DNA from: Vulcanimicrobiota bacterium
GTDB lineage: Bacteria > Vulcanimicrobiota > JAJTBE01
Assembly (NCBI GenBank): GCA_021107945.1
Contig: JAIORV010000062.1
Location: forward strand, 1 to 59,738
Direction of reading: 5' to 3'
DNA: 59,738 nucleotides
Of the stretch, positions 34,618 to 42,772 are shown piece after piece. The translations under genes and the position numbers were made by a program. The stretch's first letter is position 1; every line of letters begins with the position of its first letter. The notes below the pieces were generated by a model. The model was not told where the DNA came from. It worked only from the letters and a program-made list of their open reading frames with translations, and searched no databases.

Positions 34618-35889
34618 TCAAAGACCTTTTATCCCGCCTGCTATACCCTTGATAATGCCCTTACCGGCGTCAAATACGCCGTCAACAACACCTTTGCCAA
34701 CCTGATATCCTTCCTTAAAACCTTCCCTTACTCCTGCGCCGGTTCCGGTCATTGTGCCTTCGATACCGTCTCGGAAAGTTTCATATACAACCTTTTCACG
34801 ATCTCCATATTCATCAGGCTTATTCTTATATACATTATCGGACTGGGCGTGCTTTACTGCATCCGTAATACCTTGGGCGAATTCTTCGTCCGCATCGGTG
34901 TGTTTGGAAATCTTACCCATTATTATTCCTGTGAGAAGTCCCGCTCCCGCGCCGATTCCGGCTCCCAGGGGACCGCCCATCATTAAGCCTACTCCTGCAC
35001 CTGCCAGAGTGGTCTCGATTCCTCTTATTATATTGTGAGCGCCTGCATCTGCTTCCTCGTCTTCCGTGCCGCCGACGATCGTTCCCTGTATCGCTCCGTC
35101 AACTACGCCAAGCGCGCTTCCTGTCAATCCTGTCGCCGTCCCTACAACGCCACGGGCTACTTTCCTTGGGACCGATAGGATTGCGTTCAGAACCTTCTTG
35201 CCGAAGCTCTTTGTCTGACCCTCATCGGGTTTCGTCGCTTCATCTTTTTCGTATGTGCCTGCCAGCGCTCCGACAAATCCCTTGGTTCCCTCGATTGCTC
35301 CGGAAACGATTCCTGCTCCGTATGATGTGCCTTGTTTAAAACCTTGCACACTACCGTGGATTGTTCCGACAACAGCTCCCTCGGTGAAATTCAGGGTTGT
35401 ATCTCTTACTTTGGATTCCGAAGGCTCGTTATCCGAGACCGCCGCTTTTGCCTTGTCGCCAACATGCTCACCGATTTTTTCCATCGAACCGGATGTACCG
35501 GAAAGAATTGCCATAACCAGCCCGACAACTCCACCGACGATTCCACCGACAATAGGGGTCGCCAGCATTGCGCCTGCAGTTGCACCAATTCCTACATAAG
35601 CCGCTCCGGACATCAATCCGTGAGGACCCTCGGCAGAGCTTGCTCTACCTTTTACACCGGCGACTCCTCCACCGAAGAGTCCGCCGACAGCATTAGCCGC
35701 CGTTGTAACCAGACCCACCGGGGACCCGATTACCTTCTCAATAACCTTCCTGGGAAGGCTGATGTTTTTCTGGATTTCTACCATATCTTTTGGCTCAGCT
35801 TGAACCGCTGATTCCTTTTTGTCAACTGTTTTAGTTGGAAGGTTTGCGTATTGTTTGTCTGCTCCTCCAACTGCTCCTAATCCTGACAT
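34618..35889 (-). CDS. Glycine-zipper protein, two-module paralogue
   Basis: 423 residues. After a polar head (1-45) come two tandem copies of the module seen in the downstream gene: residues about 46-205 and 228-423. Each has a SLPRKVIEKVIGSPVGLVTTAANAVGG or SVPRKVARGVVGTATGLTGSALGVVDG start, a GxxxG double membrane helix (AGAMLATPIVGGIVGGVVGLVMA and GVGLMMGGPLGAGIGAGAGLLTG), an acidic linker (DKAKAAVSDNEPSESKVRD; DEEFAQGITDAVKHAQSD) and a GxxxG tail. No signal peptide, so it is made as a cytosolic precursor or inserted without one. GCGGAGGTGC precedes the ATG. The internal duplication and gene pair indicate recent expansion. Confidence 0.78.
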   Translation of the reverse strand: MSGLGAVGGADKQYANLPTKTVDKKESAVQAEPKDMVEIQKNISLPRKVIEKVIGSPVGLVTTAANAVGGLFGGGVAGVKGRASSAEGPHGLMSGAAYVGIGATAGAMLATPIVGGIVGGVVGLVMAILSGTSGSMEKIGEHVGDKAKAAVSDNEPSESKVRDTTLNFTEGAVVGTIHGSVQGFKQGTSYGAGIVSGAIEGTKGFVGALAGTYEKDEATKPDEGQTKSFGKKVLNAILSVPRKVARGVVGTATGLTGSALGVVDGAIQGTIVGGTEDEEADAGAHNIIRGIETTLAGAGVGLMMGGPLGAGIGAGAGLLTGIIMGKISKHTDADEEFAQGITDAVKHAQSDNVYKNKPDEYGDREKVVYETFRDGIEGTMTGTGAGVREGFKEGYQVGKGVVDGVFDAGKGIIKGIAGGIKGL

Positions 35890-36419
35890 TTTTGCACCTC
35901 CGCTGATTTATCTTGATTCTTAAAAAATATTATTTCCAATTTGGTTAACTCATTATAACAGAACATGACTTATTCGTTAAGACTTTTCATGTTAATAAGA
36001 TGTTAACAGATGGAAGAAATGGATAAAGGATGCCGGATGTGTTTTTTTAACGCGGAGAACGCAGAGGACGCAGAGATTTTGCAGAGGGAATTGAGAGGTC
36101 GGATCCCATTTCTCGTTTCTCACCTCTCACCTCTCAATGTGTAGGAGGGATGTCCTCATCCCGATAAATAGAGGCCGGATGCCGGAGATTTTTCACCGCA
36201 AAGATCGCGGAGTCCGCGGAGGAAAAACATTGATTTCTCTGTATCCTCTGTGCCCTCTGTGGTAAAAAATCAACTATCAATAGACGGGACTTTGAGATTT
36301 TTCGATCCCCTCTTGTTCCCGCCTCCCGCCTCTCGCCTCCCGTTTCCCAACATGTTGCAGGGAATGGATGACTCAGGAAGAAGTTTAATTTGACTTTATA
36401 TAATATTGGAGGAATTTAC
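35890..36419. repeat. Divergent promoter region filled with repeats
   Basis: About 530 bases between divergent genes. 36045-36085 is a nonamer run. 36086-36140 is a heptad array (GAGAGGT, CACCTCT steps). 36141-36168 is the hairpin in its GGGATG/CATCCC variant. 36195-36264 is a complete nonamer inverted repeat. 36312-36352 is a heptad run (CCGCCTC). 36390-36419 contains TTGGAGGAATTTACA for the next gene. Confidence 0.75.
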
Positions 36420-37712
36420 ATGAGAAATCTCAAGTTAAAAATAATTCTGTTAATAGTCGGCTTGTTAATAATAACTCTTGTTTCACAGGCATGGTGCTCA
36501 GAGGATGTTCTCAAATTTTACGGGCCGAAGCCAAACTATGGTGGTCCCGGGGAAACTGTGGACCTCCGGGGTGACGGCTTCGGAGCTACAATGGGCAAAT
36601 CGAATGTGTTTTTTGGATCGGTTAAAGCTGATGTAATATCCTGGAGTCACAATGAGATTTCAGTCTTAGTGCCAAATAATGTTAGCCCGGATGAGATAAA
36701 AGAGGTTAAAAAGCGAAGGCGAATGAAAAAACTTCTTCCTGTACATGTTTACATTGAAGGCTCTGGAAAAAGTGAGATAAAGTATTTTGATATTTTGCCC
36801 CGGATTGGAAGAATTTCCCCAAATAACGGTGGACCCGGAGAAAAAATTACAATAAAAGGAAAAAATTTCGGCAACTATATCGATATTGGTAAAGTATTTG
36901 TGGGGACAACAGAGGCGAAGGTGGAAAAATGGACAAAAAAAAGCATCACCTGCACATTGCCCTCATCCGTCAACCCCGATAAAATTCACACTAACAGAAG
37001 AAAAAGAAGAAAAATCGATGTGTATGTCCATGTGGCAAAGTTAAAAGGTCCCGGCAAGGAATTCGGATGGGACCCGCATATATCGAGTGTTTATCCTAAA
37101 AAAGCAGGGCCCGGGACAAAGGTTGAAATAAGTGGAAGGAATTTTGGCATACTTTTATCATCGGTAAAAGTTGTCTTTGGATCGATTCAAACGAAGCCAT
37201 ACTCACTTGAAGAGAATTTGATTTGCGTAAATGTGCCTAAAAATATATCGGGTGATGATTTGAAAGACGGCACTTTGCCGGTAAGAGTCGTCGTGGGCGG
37301 CGTTAATTCTAACGAGAAATCGATTGTTCCCGGACCCGAGATAACGAAAGTCCATCCTCGCCGATCAAAAGGTGGAGTAATAATAATCATGGGGTCAAAC
37401 TTCGGCTATCATCAAAAGGGAAATCGAGTTGTATTTATTACCGAGGCAAAAGATGTTCCCGGCAAATTCGAAGCAAAGATAATCGACTGGACCCAGGAAG
37501 AGATAAAGGTCGAAATTCCCTCCGAGAAGAATCCGACGGGTGAGGATGTTATTTACAAGGTAAAGATTTACTCCGGAGATTTGAATTCCAATGAGAAAGA
37601 GCATAGATATCAGAGTCACATAAGGAAAGAGACAAAGGAAAAAATTGAAGAGATAAAGTCTGATAGGGAAGTAGAAAAGAAGAAAAAGGAAACCCCAAAA
37701 AAGGGAAAGTGA
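36420..37712 (+). CDS. Exported protein with four IPT/TIG domains
   Basis: A signal peptide at 1-26 (ends SQAWCSE) precedes four IPT/TIG immunoglobulin-like domains of about 85 residues. Each opens with a GGPGExVxxxGxxFG-type turn (NYGGPGETVDLRGDGFG; NNGGPGEKITIKGKNFG; KAGPGTKVEISGRNFG; SKGGVIIIMGSNFG). The C-terminal 50 residues are a lysine/glutamate-rich coil. TIG domains in bacteria occur in surface adhesins and polysaccharide-binding proteins. The basic tail could bind nucleic acid or acidic polymer. ATG at 36420 with TTGGAGGAA at a proper spacing; the earlier in-frame start lacks one. Followed by a terminator. Confidence 0.82.
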   Translation: MRNLKLKIILLIVGLLIITLVSQAWCSEDVLKFYGPKPNYGGPGETVDLRGDGFGATMGKSNVFFGSVKADVISWSHNEISVLVPNNVSPDEIKEVKKRRRMKKLLPVHVYIEGSGKSEIKYFDILPRIGRISPNNGGPGEKITIKGKNFGNYIDIGKVFVGTTEAKVEKWTKKSITCTLPSSVNPDKIHTNRRKRRKIDVYVHVAKLKGPGKEFGWDPHISSVYPKKAGPGTKVEISGRNFGILLSSVKVVFGSIQTKPYSLEENLICVNVPKNISGDDLKDGTLPVRVVVGGVNSNEKSIVPGPEITKVHPRRSKGGVIIIMGSNFGYHQKGNRVVFITEAKDVPGKFEAKIIDWTQEEIKVEIPSEKNPTGEDVIYKVKIYSGDLNSNEKEHRYQSHIRKETKEKIEEIKSDREVEKKKKETPKKGK

Positions 37713-37837
37713 TATTCCCGGGGTTGAGAAATCCCTCATGTAATTCCGATGAAACTGTCGATAAAGGTGTTTTCACCACTTGTACAACAATAATTTTGTC
37801 AAGTTAAAGGTAAAAATAGATCTATGTGGAAATGAAA

Positions 37838-37867
37838 AAAAGCGGTGATTGCTTCACCGTTTTTTTA
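37838..37867. terminator. Rho-independent terminator
   Basis: Stem CGGTGA / TCACCG with loop TTGCT, followed by seven T residues on the plus strand and preceded by A residues. It lies between the TIG protein and the PLP enzyme, about 125 bases past the stop. Confidence 0.85.
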
Positions 37868-37911
37868 TATCGAATATTTGTTCTATTAGTTTTAAAAGGA
37901 GGAATTTATAT

Positions 37912-39384
37912 ATGTTAGCAAGTCAGAAAGTACTGAAAAACACTATTCAAAGATGCAAAGAGCGGGATATAATTGTTCCCACTTATGAGCAAATGAGAAA
38001 TCCCGACAAGATTCCCGGTAAAATCAAGGAAGAACTGAAAAACATCGGACTCTGGGATTTACACCCCCGGAATCTTTTCAGGATTTCCTGGAAGAATGAG
38101 CCTGTAAAATTCGGTGGAAGATACGGAGGCGTTAATTACCTGGAGCTTCCAAAAGAGTTGACAGGTGTGAATGCGAGAATTTTTGTACTCGTGGGCAAAT
38201 TCTTTCCCACGGGATCTCACAAAGTTGGCGCCACATTCGGTCCCCTCGTGGAAAAGCTTATCAGCGGAGAACTCGATCCCACCACCCAGAAGGCTCTGTG
38301 GCCTTCAACAGGGAATTATTGCAGGGGCGGCGCATATGACGCACACCTTCTCGCCTGCCCGTCAATCGCCGTGTTACCCGAGGGTATGTCAAAAGAGAGA
38401 TTTGAGTGGCTCAAAAAAGTGGGATCCGAGATATACGGCACTCCAGGCTGTGAGTCCAACGTTAAGGAAGTATATGACAAGACAAAAGAATTAAAAGAAG
38501 CAAGGCCAGATGAAATTGTCGTCCTCAATCAGTTCTCCGAGTTCGGCAACCCAATATGGCATTATGCCGTTACGGGACCGGCGATGGAAGAGGTGTTCAA
38601 CAAGGAGAAGAAAGAGAACCAGAAGTTCAGGGCTCTGTTCCTCACCCAGGGATCTGCGGGAACACTTGGCTGCGCCGATTATCTCAGGGAAGTCTATCCC
38701 ACAATGAAGGTTTGCGCCGGTGAAGCGATGCAATGTCCCACATTACTTTACAACGGATACGGCGGACACAGGATCGAGGGAATCGGCGACAAGCATGTGC
38801 CCTGGGTTCACAACATCAGGAATATGGATATGGTTGCGGATATTGACGATGAAGCCTGCATGCGTATGATCAGACTATTCAATGAGCCGGAGGGCAGAAA
38901 ATATCTGAAGAAAATGGGAATAAACCCCGATATCGTCGAGAAACTTAACCTGTTTGGAATATCATCCGCGGCAAACATCATCGGCACGATAAAAATGGCG
39001 AAGTACTACGAGATGAATGAAGACGATGTTCTCTTCACAATCGCTACAGACTCGATGGAGCTTTACGGATCCAGAATTCAGGAGCTGAGAGACGAATTCG
39101 GCGAATATACCGAGATCGAAGCGGCGAAAGATTTCGAAACATGCCTGATGAATATCGGTGTTGACTGGATGCTGGAGCTTTCATACTGGGATAAAAAAAG
39201 AATGCACAACCTCAAATATTTCACATGGATCGAGCAGCAGGGCAAGACAGTTGAGGAGCTTGATCGCCAGTGGTATGATGATAATTACTGGAGTGAAAAA
39301 TTCAATTCATACAAGGAATGGGATAAGCATATAGATGAGTTCAACGAGCAAACCGGACTGCTCAAACAACTTGTGAATGCATAA
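37912..39384 (+). CDS. PLP-dependent fold-type II enzyme (cysteine/threonine synthase-like)
   Basis: A 490-residue relative of the cysteine synthase/threonine synthase/tryptophan synthase beta superfamily. The PLP lysine is Lys104 in PTGSHKVGATFG. STGNYCRGGAYDAHLLACP follows where relatives have the substrate and asparagine loop, and FLTQGSAGTLGCADYL is the phosphate-binding glycine loop. It is longer than O-acetylserine sulfhydrylase (about 310), with extra N-terminal (about 75) and C-terminal (about 110) segments (DWMLELSYWDKKRMHNLKYF). The exact reaction is unknown. The ATG at 37912 has AAGGAGGAA 8 nt upstream; the ORF runs further upstream but through the terminator. A stem-loop follows at 39410. 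Confidence 0.86.
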   Translation: MLASQKVLKNTIQRCKERDIIVPTYEQMRNPDKIPGKIKEELKNIGLWDLHPRNLFRISWKNEPVKFGGRYGGVNYLELPKELTGVNARIFVLVGKFFPTGSHKVGATFGPLVEKLISGELDPTTQKALWPSTGNYCRGGAYDAHLLACPSIAVLPEGMSKERFEWLKKVGSEIYGTPGCESNVKEVYDKTKELKEARPDEIVVLNQFSEFGNPIWHYAVTGPAMEEVFNKEKKENQKFRALFLTQGSAGTLGCADYLREVYPTMKVCAGEAMQCPTLLYNGYGGHRIEGIGDKHVPWVHNIRNMDMVADIDDEACMRMIRLFNEPEGRKYLKKMGINPDIVEKLNLFGISSAANIIGTIKMAKYYEMNEDDVLFTIATDSMELYGSRIQELRDEFGEYTEIEAAKDFETCLMNIGVDWMLELSYWDKKRMHNLKYFTWIEQQGKTVEELDRQWYDDNYWSEKFNSYKEWDKHIDEFNEQTGLLKQLVNA

Positions 39385-39409
39385 AAATACTATATTGAAA
39401 TAAGCTTAA

Positions 39410-39454
39410 TTACCCCGGGAGATGTGCAATGCTTCTCCTGGGGTAATGGCTTTT
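39410..39454 (+). terminator. Probable terminator
   Basis: Stem TTACCCCGGGAGA pairs with TCTCCTGGGGTAA with one wobble, then TGGCTTTT. It lies 26 bases after the PLP enzyme stop. The T run is short, so termination strength is uncertain. Confidence 0.55.
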
Positions 39455-39462
39455 AGCTTAAA

Positions 39463-39526
39463 CGTAGCGCGGGTTTTTAAACCCGCAAAAAAAACCTCGT
39501 AACGTAGCGCGGATCTTTAGACCCGC
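39463..39526. repeat. Two GCGGG/CCCGC palindromes
   Basis: CGTA followed by GCGGGTTTTTAAACCCGC (39463-39486), and a variant GCGGATCTTTAGACCCGC (39503-39526). Same family as the two ahead of tusA. Confidence 0.7.
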
Positions 39527-39577
39527 AAATATATTGTGTTTCAATCCTTGCGAAACCTGCGGTGAAAAAATAATATA

Positions 39578-40387
39578 ATGATAAAAGACACAAACAAATC
39601 AACGACCAATCAGGCATTTCTCTGTGAAATATTCTCCTCCATATCCGGGGAAGGCTTATTTTGCGGACTTCGTCAACTTTTCGTCAGGCTTGCAGGATGC
39701 AACATATCCTGCAGTTTTTGCGACGCGTCGGAGACACAGTCAATTCCGGAGAGATTCCGTGTTGAGACAAAACCCGGAACTCCTGAATATGAAACATTCC
39801 CCAACCCTGTTTCAATTGACAGGTTTCTTCAATTGATAAAAGATTTTAACAAATTCCCTCATCATTCCATATCTTTCACCGGCGGTGAGCCTCTTTTGCA
39901 GGTGGGTTTTCTCGCATCAATCTTTCCCATATTAAAAGAATCGGGACATACAATCTACCTCGAGACAAACGGAACCTTACCAGGTAATCTAAAAAAAGTT
40001 CTTCCTTACATAGACATAATTGCCATGGATATAAAACTCCCATCAATATCCGGGATTGAAAATCAATTGGAGAATCACCGGGAGTTTATCTCAACGGCTT
40101 GGAACGAGAAATACCGCCACAGCTCGGGACTTGTTTCTGAAGACCGTTTCTTCATCAAGATTGTGATCGGAGATAATCTTGATACTGCTGAGTTGGACAG
40201 GGCATGTGAAATGATTGCCGGGTTTTCTCCCGATATTCCATTAATCCTGCAACCCATGACAGATCCCGACGGAAGAATTCACCCGGAGGGAGCGACATGT
40301 ATCTCCCTGCAGGATCGGGCGCTCGGGTTTTTAAGAGATGTGCGTGTAATACCTCAGTTACACAAGATCCTGGGTGGAATATTGTAA
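39578..40387 (+). CDS. queE: 7-carboxy-7-deazaguanine synthase (radical SAM)
   Basis: Converts 6-carboxytetrahydropterin to 7-carboxy-7-deazaguanine in queuosine/preQ0 synthesis. The N-terminus follows the family pattern EIFSSISGEGLFCGLRQLFVRLAG, leading to the cluster motif C41-x3-C45-x2-C48 (CNISCSFCDA). GGEPLLQ binds SAM, and YLETNGTLP is typical of QueE. The insertion after the cluster (ETQSIPERFRVETKPGTPEYETF) is of the long type. At 269 residues it is slightly longer than average (210-245). No queC, D or F lies beside it, so the rest of the pathway must be elsewhere. No strong ribosome binding site is seen before the ATG at 39578 (GGTGAAAA). Confidence 0.92.
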   Translation: MIKDTNKSTTNQAFLCEIFSSISGEGLFCGLRQLFVRLAGCNISCSFCDASETQSIPERFRVETKPGTPEYETFPNPVSIDRFLQLIKDFNKFPHHSISFTGGEPLLQVGFLASIFPILKESGHTIYLETNGTLPGNLKKVLPYIDIIAMDIKLPSISGIENQLENHREFISTAWNEKYRHSSGLVSEDRFFIKIVIGDNLDTAELDRACEMIAGFSPDIPLILQPMTDPDGRIHPEGATCISLQDRALGFLRDVRVIPQLHKILGGIL

Positions 40388-40417
40388 TTAAGTAACGATT
40401 CAGCTTCTATTGTTTTT

Positions 40418-40488
40418 TACCGCAAAGCACGCTGAGTACGCAGAGAATTCTCCGGTTTATCTCCGTGATCTCTGCGACCTCTGCGGTG
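40418..40488. repeat. Nonamer-phased inverted repeat
   Basis: Left arm TACCGCAAAGCACGCTGAG and right arm ending CTCTGCGGTGAA enclose ATTCTCCGG. One of five complete copies of this family seen in the window. Confidence 0.7.
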
Positions 40489-40566
40489 AATATTAACTAA
40501 TTAAAAAACTTGCCTAATTTTCTATTTAAGGATAGAATATAACAAAGATAAAATCGGAGGAAATCC

Positions 40567-40863
40567 GTGACAGGATATTTAAAAGGCGGAAGAAAACCTA
40601 AAAATTACAACTACCTGACTTTTAAAATTATCATTTCAATTTCAAATAAGGGAAAGATCAGACTTTTGAAAAGCCTTGAGAAGCTGTTGCTCAAGGGAGT
40701 GATGTATAGACCCGTTCCCGAGTGTCAGGTTCCCGTTGAATTCGTTCGTATTTTTTCCGGGAAAAAGTTTTCGAATATTCTATCCGTATGGTTCGGTCAT
40801 ATTACCCATAGAAGGAAATTTGCCGGTCTTCTTTTAAATTTATGCAGGGTGAAATTCAACTAA
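40567..40863 (+). CDS. Small basic protein upstream of holB
   Basis: A 98-residue, strongly basic protein with no family I know. It begins at a GTG with TCGGAGGAAAT 5-10 bases ahead, one of the best ribosome sites in the window, and ends three bases before holB, so it is very likely translated. The sequence has a KGKIRLLKSLEKLLLKGVMYRP helix-like segment and a few cysteines (PECQVP, NLCRVKF) but no zinc pattern. Location first in a holB-ricT group suggests a nucleic-acid role, but that is only inference. Confidence 0.65.
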   Translation: MTGYLKGGRKPKNYNYLTFKIIISISNKGKIRLLKSLEKLLLKGVMYRPVPECQVPVEFVRIFSGKKFSNILSVWFGHITHRRKFAGLLLNLCRVKFN

Positions 40864-40866
40864 ATT

Positions 40867-41877
40867 GTGTTTAATATAAATAAGCTAAAAGGACATAATA
40901 GAAATAGGAAGCTACTTGAGCGTTTATACCGGGAGGGAAGCGCCTCCGGTGCTTATTTATTTTCGGGAATGGATGCAATAGGCAAGAAACTTACCGCACT
41001 GTGGTTCTCCCAATTTATTAATTGTCCTGAAGAGAATCCCCCATGCGGAAATTGTTTATCCTGTCGAAAAATTGACAAAAATATCCATCCTGATATCAAG
41101 ATAATCTCAAGAAGAGAAGACAAGACAGTTATCACTATAGACCAGATTCGCGAGGAGCTTATATCCGAGGCAAATTATAAACCCCATGAGGCAGCGTACA
41201 GGATTTTTATCATTGATGATGCCCATCAATTGAACGAGCAGTCTCAAAATGCCTTGTTGAAAGTGACGGAGGAGCCCGGCGATTCGATAATCATTATACT
41301 GGTTACATCCCGTCCTTCTGAGCTTATTGACACTATTGTCTCCCGTTGCAGGATACTGAGGTTTTTCCCGTTGTCTTCTTCCGAGATGGAGTCCGTATTA
41401 TCCGATGCCTCCGATGTCCCCGAAGATAGAATCAAACTTGTTACCGCAACTTCGTCAGGTTCACCGGGGAAAGCAATAAGGCAGGCATGTGATAAGGATT
41501 TCTGGGAAATGAGGAAGAAGATTTTTGGTGTCCTGGAAAAACTGCCTGACGGAAGCCTGGGTGATATAATAAAATTTTGCGATGGATTTAAAATTTCACG
41601 TAGAGAAGTTGAAAAGCTGGAATCGTTTTTCGAGATTTTATTATCCTGGATTCGCGATCTGCTTTACATCCAGGAAGGACTGGAGGACGATACACTAATC
41701 AACAGGGATTTCGGGGATTCCATGAGAAAGGTTGTTTATTGCTTCCAGGCTGAAAATTTAATGTCGCTGGAGGATCTTATACTTGAGGTAAGAAAACTTG
41801 TTTTTGAAAACAATTTAAATATTCGTTTTGGCATGCAGAGAATGTTTATAAAGATTAAAGAGTATGGCTCAATATAA
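40867..41877 (+). CDS. holB: DNA polymerase III delta' subunit
   Basis: Clamp-loader subunit. AAA+ domain with a degenerate P-loop (FSGMDAIGKKLTAL), the Zn-binding cysteine cluster CPEENPPCGNCLSC, the Walker-B-like RIFIIDDAHQLN, the sensor region ALLKVTEEP, and the SRC motif (TIVSRCRILRF) that acts as arginine finger in trans. A C-terminal helical collar domain follows. At 336 residues it is standard. Starts at GTG, three bases after the small basic gene, and is followed after 15 bases by ricT. The holB-yaaT/ricT order is a conserved pairing in Firmicutes and other bacteria. Confidence 0.94.
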   Translation: MFNINKLKGHNRNRKLLERLYREGSASGAYLFSGMDAIGKKLTALWFSQFINCPEENPPCGNCLSCRKIDKNIHPDIKIISRREDKTVITIDQIREELISEANYKPHEAAYRIFIIDDAHQLNEQSQNALLKVTEEPGDSIIIILVTSRPSELIDTIVSRCRILRFFPLSSSEMESVLSDASDVPEDRIKLVTATSSGSPGKAIRQACDKDFWEMRKKIFGVLEKLPDGSLGDIIKFCDGFKISRREVEKLESFFEILLSWIRDLLYIQEGLEDDTLINRDFGDSMRKVVYCFQAENLMSLEDLILEVRKLVFENNLNIRFGMQRMFIKIKEYGSI

Positions 41878-41892
41878 TTACAGGAGAAGACC

Positions 41893-42765
41893 ATGGGAAA
41901 AATTGTAGGTGTATCATTCCGCAGATGCGGTAAAATATATAAATTCGACTCGGGAGAGCTTGAGATCTACCGCGGCGATTGGGTAGTGGCAGAGACCGTG
42001 CGGGGTCTTGAGCTTGGGCAAGTTATGTATGACAAGGTAAAACAGGAAGGAAGTGAGGAGGAAAAAGAACTCACTGTTTTAAACCGGAAGGCGACGACTG
42101 AAGATTTCAAATTCATGGAGAAGAATCATTTCAAGGCGGCTGAAGCTTTCAGGGTTGGACTTGAAAAGATCCGCAAGCATGGACTTCCAATGAAACTTGT
42201 GGATGTTGAATATACACTGGATGAGAACAAGATAGTATTCTATTTCAGCGCGGATGGAAGAGTTGATTTTCGCGCATTGGTCAGAGATCTCGCCGCTATA
42301 TTCAGAAAAAGGATTGAGCTTCATCAGATCGGCGTCAGGGATGTGGCGAAGATGCTGGGCGGCATAGGCCCCTGTGGCAGGACTGTTTGTTGTGCAACAT
42401 TTCTGACAAATTTTAACCCGGTTTCAATTCGTATGGCCAAAGAGCAGAACCTGTCACTCAATCCTGTCAAAATATCGGGAGCATGCGGGAGACTTATGTG
42501 CTGTCTTCGTTATGAGCATGATCAATACAGGGATCTGGCGGGTGACCTCCCGGAAATCGATGCAAGTGTTACTCTCGATGAAGGTGTCGGGCGTGTGGTG
42601 GATCTCAACATTCCAAAGCAAACCGCCCTCATAGAAATGCCCAGCAAGGCCAGGCTTGAATACGAGGGATCAAGCTTCAGAAAAGTCGGTGAGGGCAGAT
42701 ACGAGATACATAAATCTTGTAAACCTTTTCAAAAGAAAAATCCAAATAATCCTTTTCCCGGATGA
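41893..42765 (+). CDS. ricT: PSP1/YaaT-family protein (RicT-like)
   Basis: A RicT/YaaT protein, which in Bacillus works with RicA and RicF in RNase Y-dependent processing and sporulation/biofilm control. The core region DFRALVRDLAAIFRKRIELHQIGVRDVAKMLGGIGPCGRTVCCATF and GACGRLMCCLRYEHDQY carries the conserved cysteine pairs that bind Fe-S clusters with the partner proteins. At 290 residues it has the family length. CAGGAGAAGACC precedes the ATG. Directly after holB and seven bases before the GHMP kinase start, so part of the same operon. RicA and RicF are not visible nearby. Confidence 0.92.
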   Translation: MGKIVGVSFRRCGKIYKFDSGELEIYRGDWVVAETVRGLELGQVMYDKVKQEGSEEEKELTVLNRKATTEDFKFMEKNHFKAAEAFRVGLEKIRKHGLPMKLVDVEYTLDENKIVFYFSADGRVDFRALVRDLAAIFRKRIELHQIGVRDVAKMLGGIGPCGRTVCCATFLTNFNPVSIRMAKEQNLSLNPVKISGACGRLMCCLRYEHDQYRDLAGDLPEIDASVTLDEGVGRVVDLNIPKQTALIEMPSKARLEYEGSSFRKVGEGRYEIHKSCKPFQKKNPNNPFPG

Positions 42766-42772
42766 GGAATGA

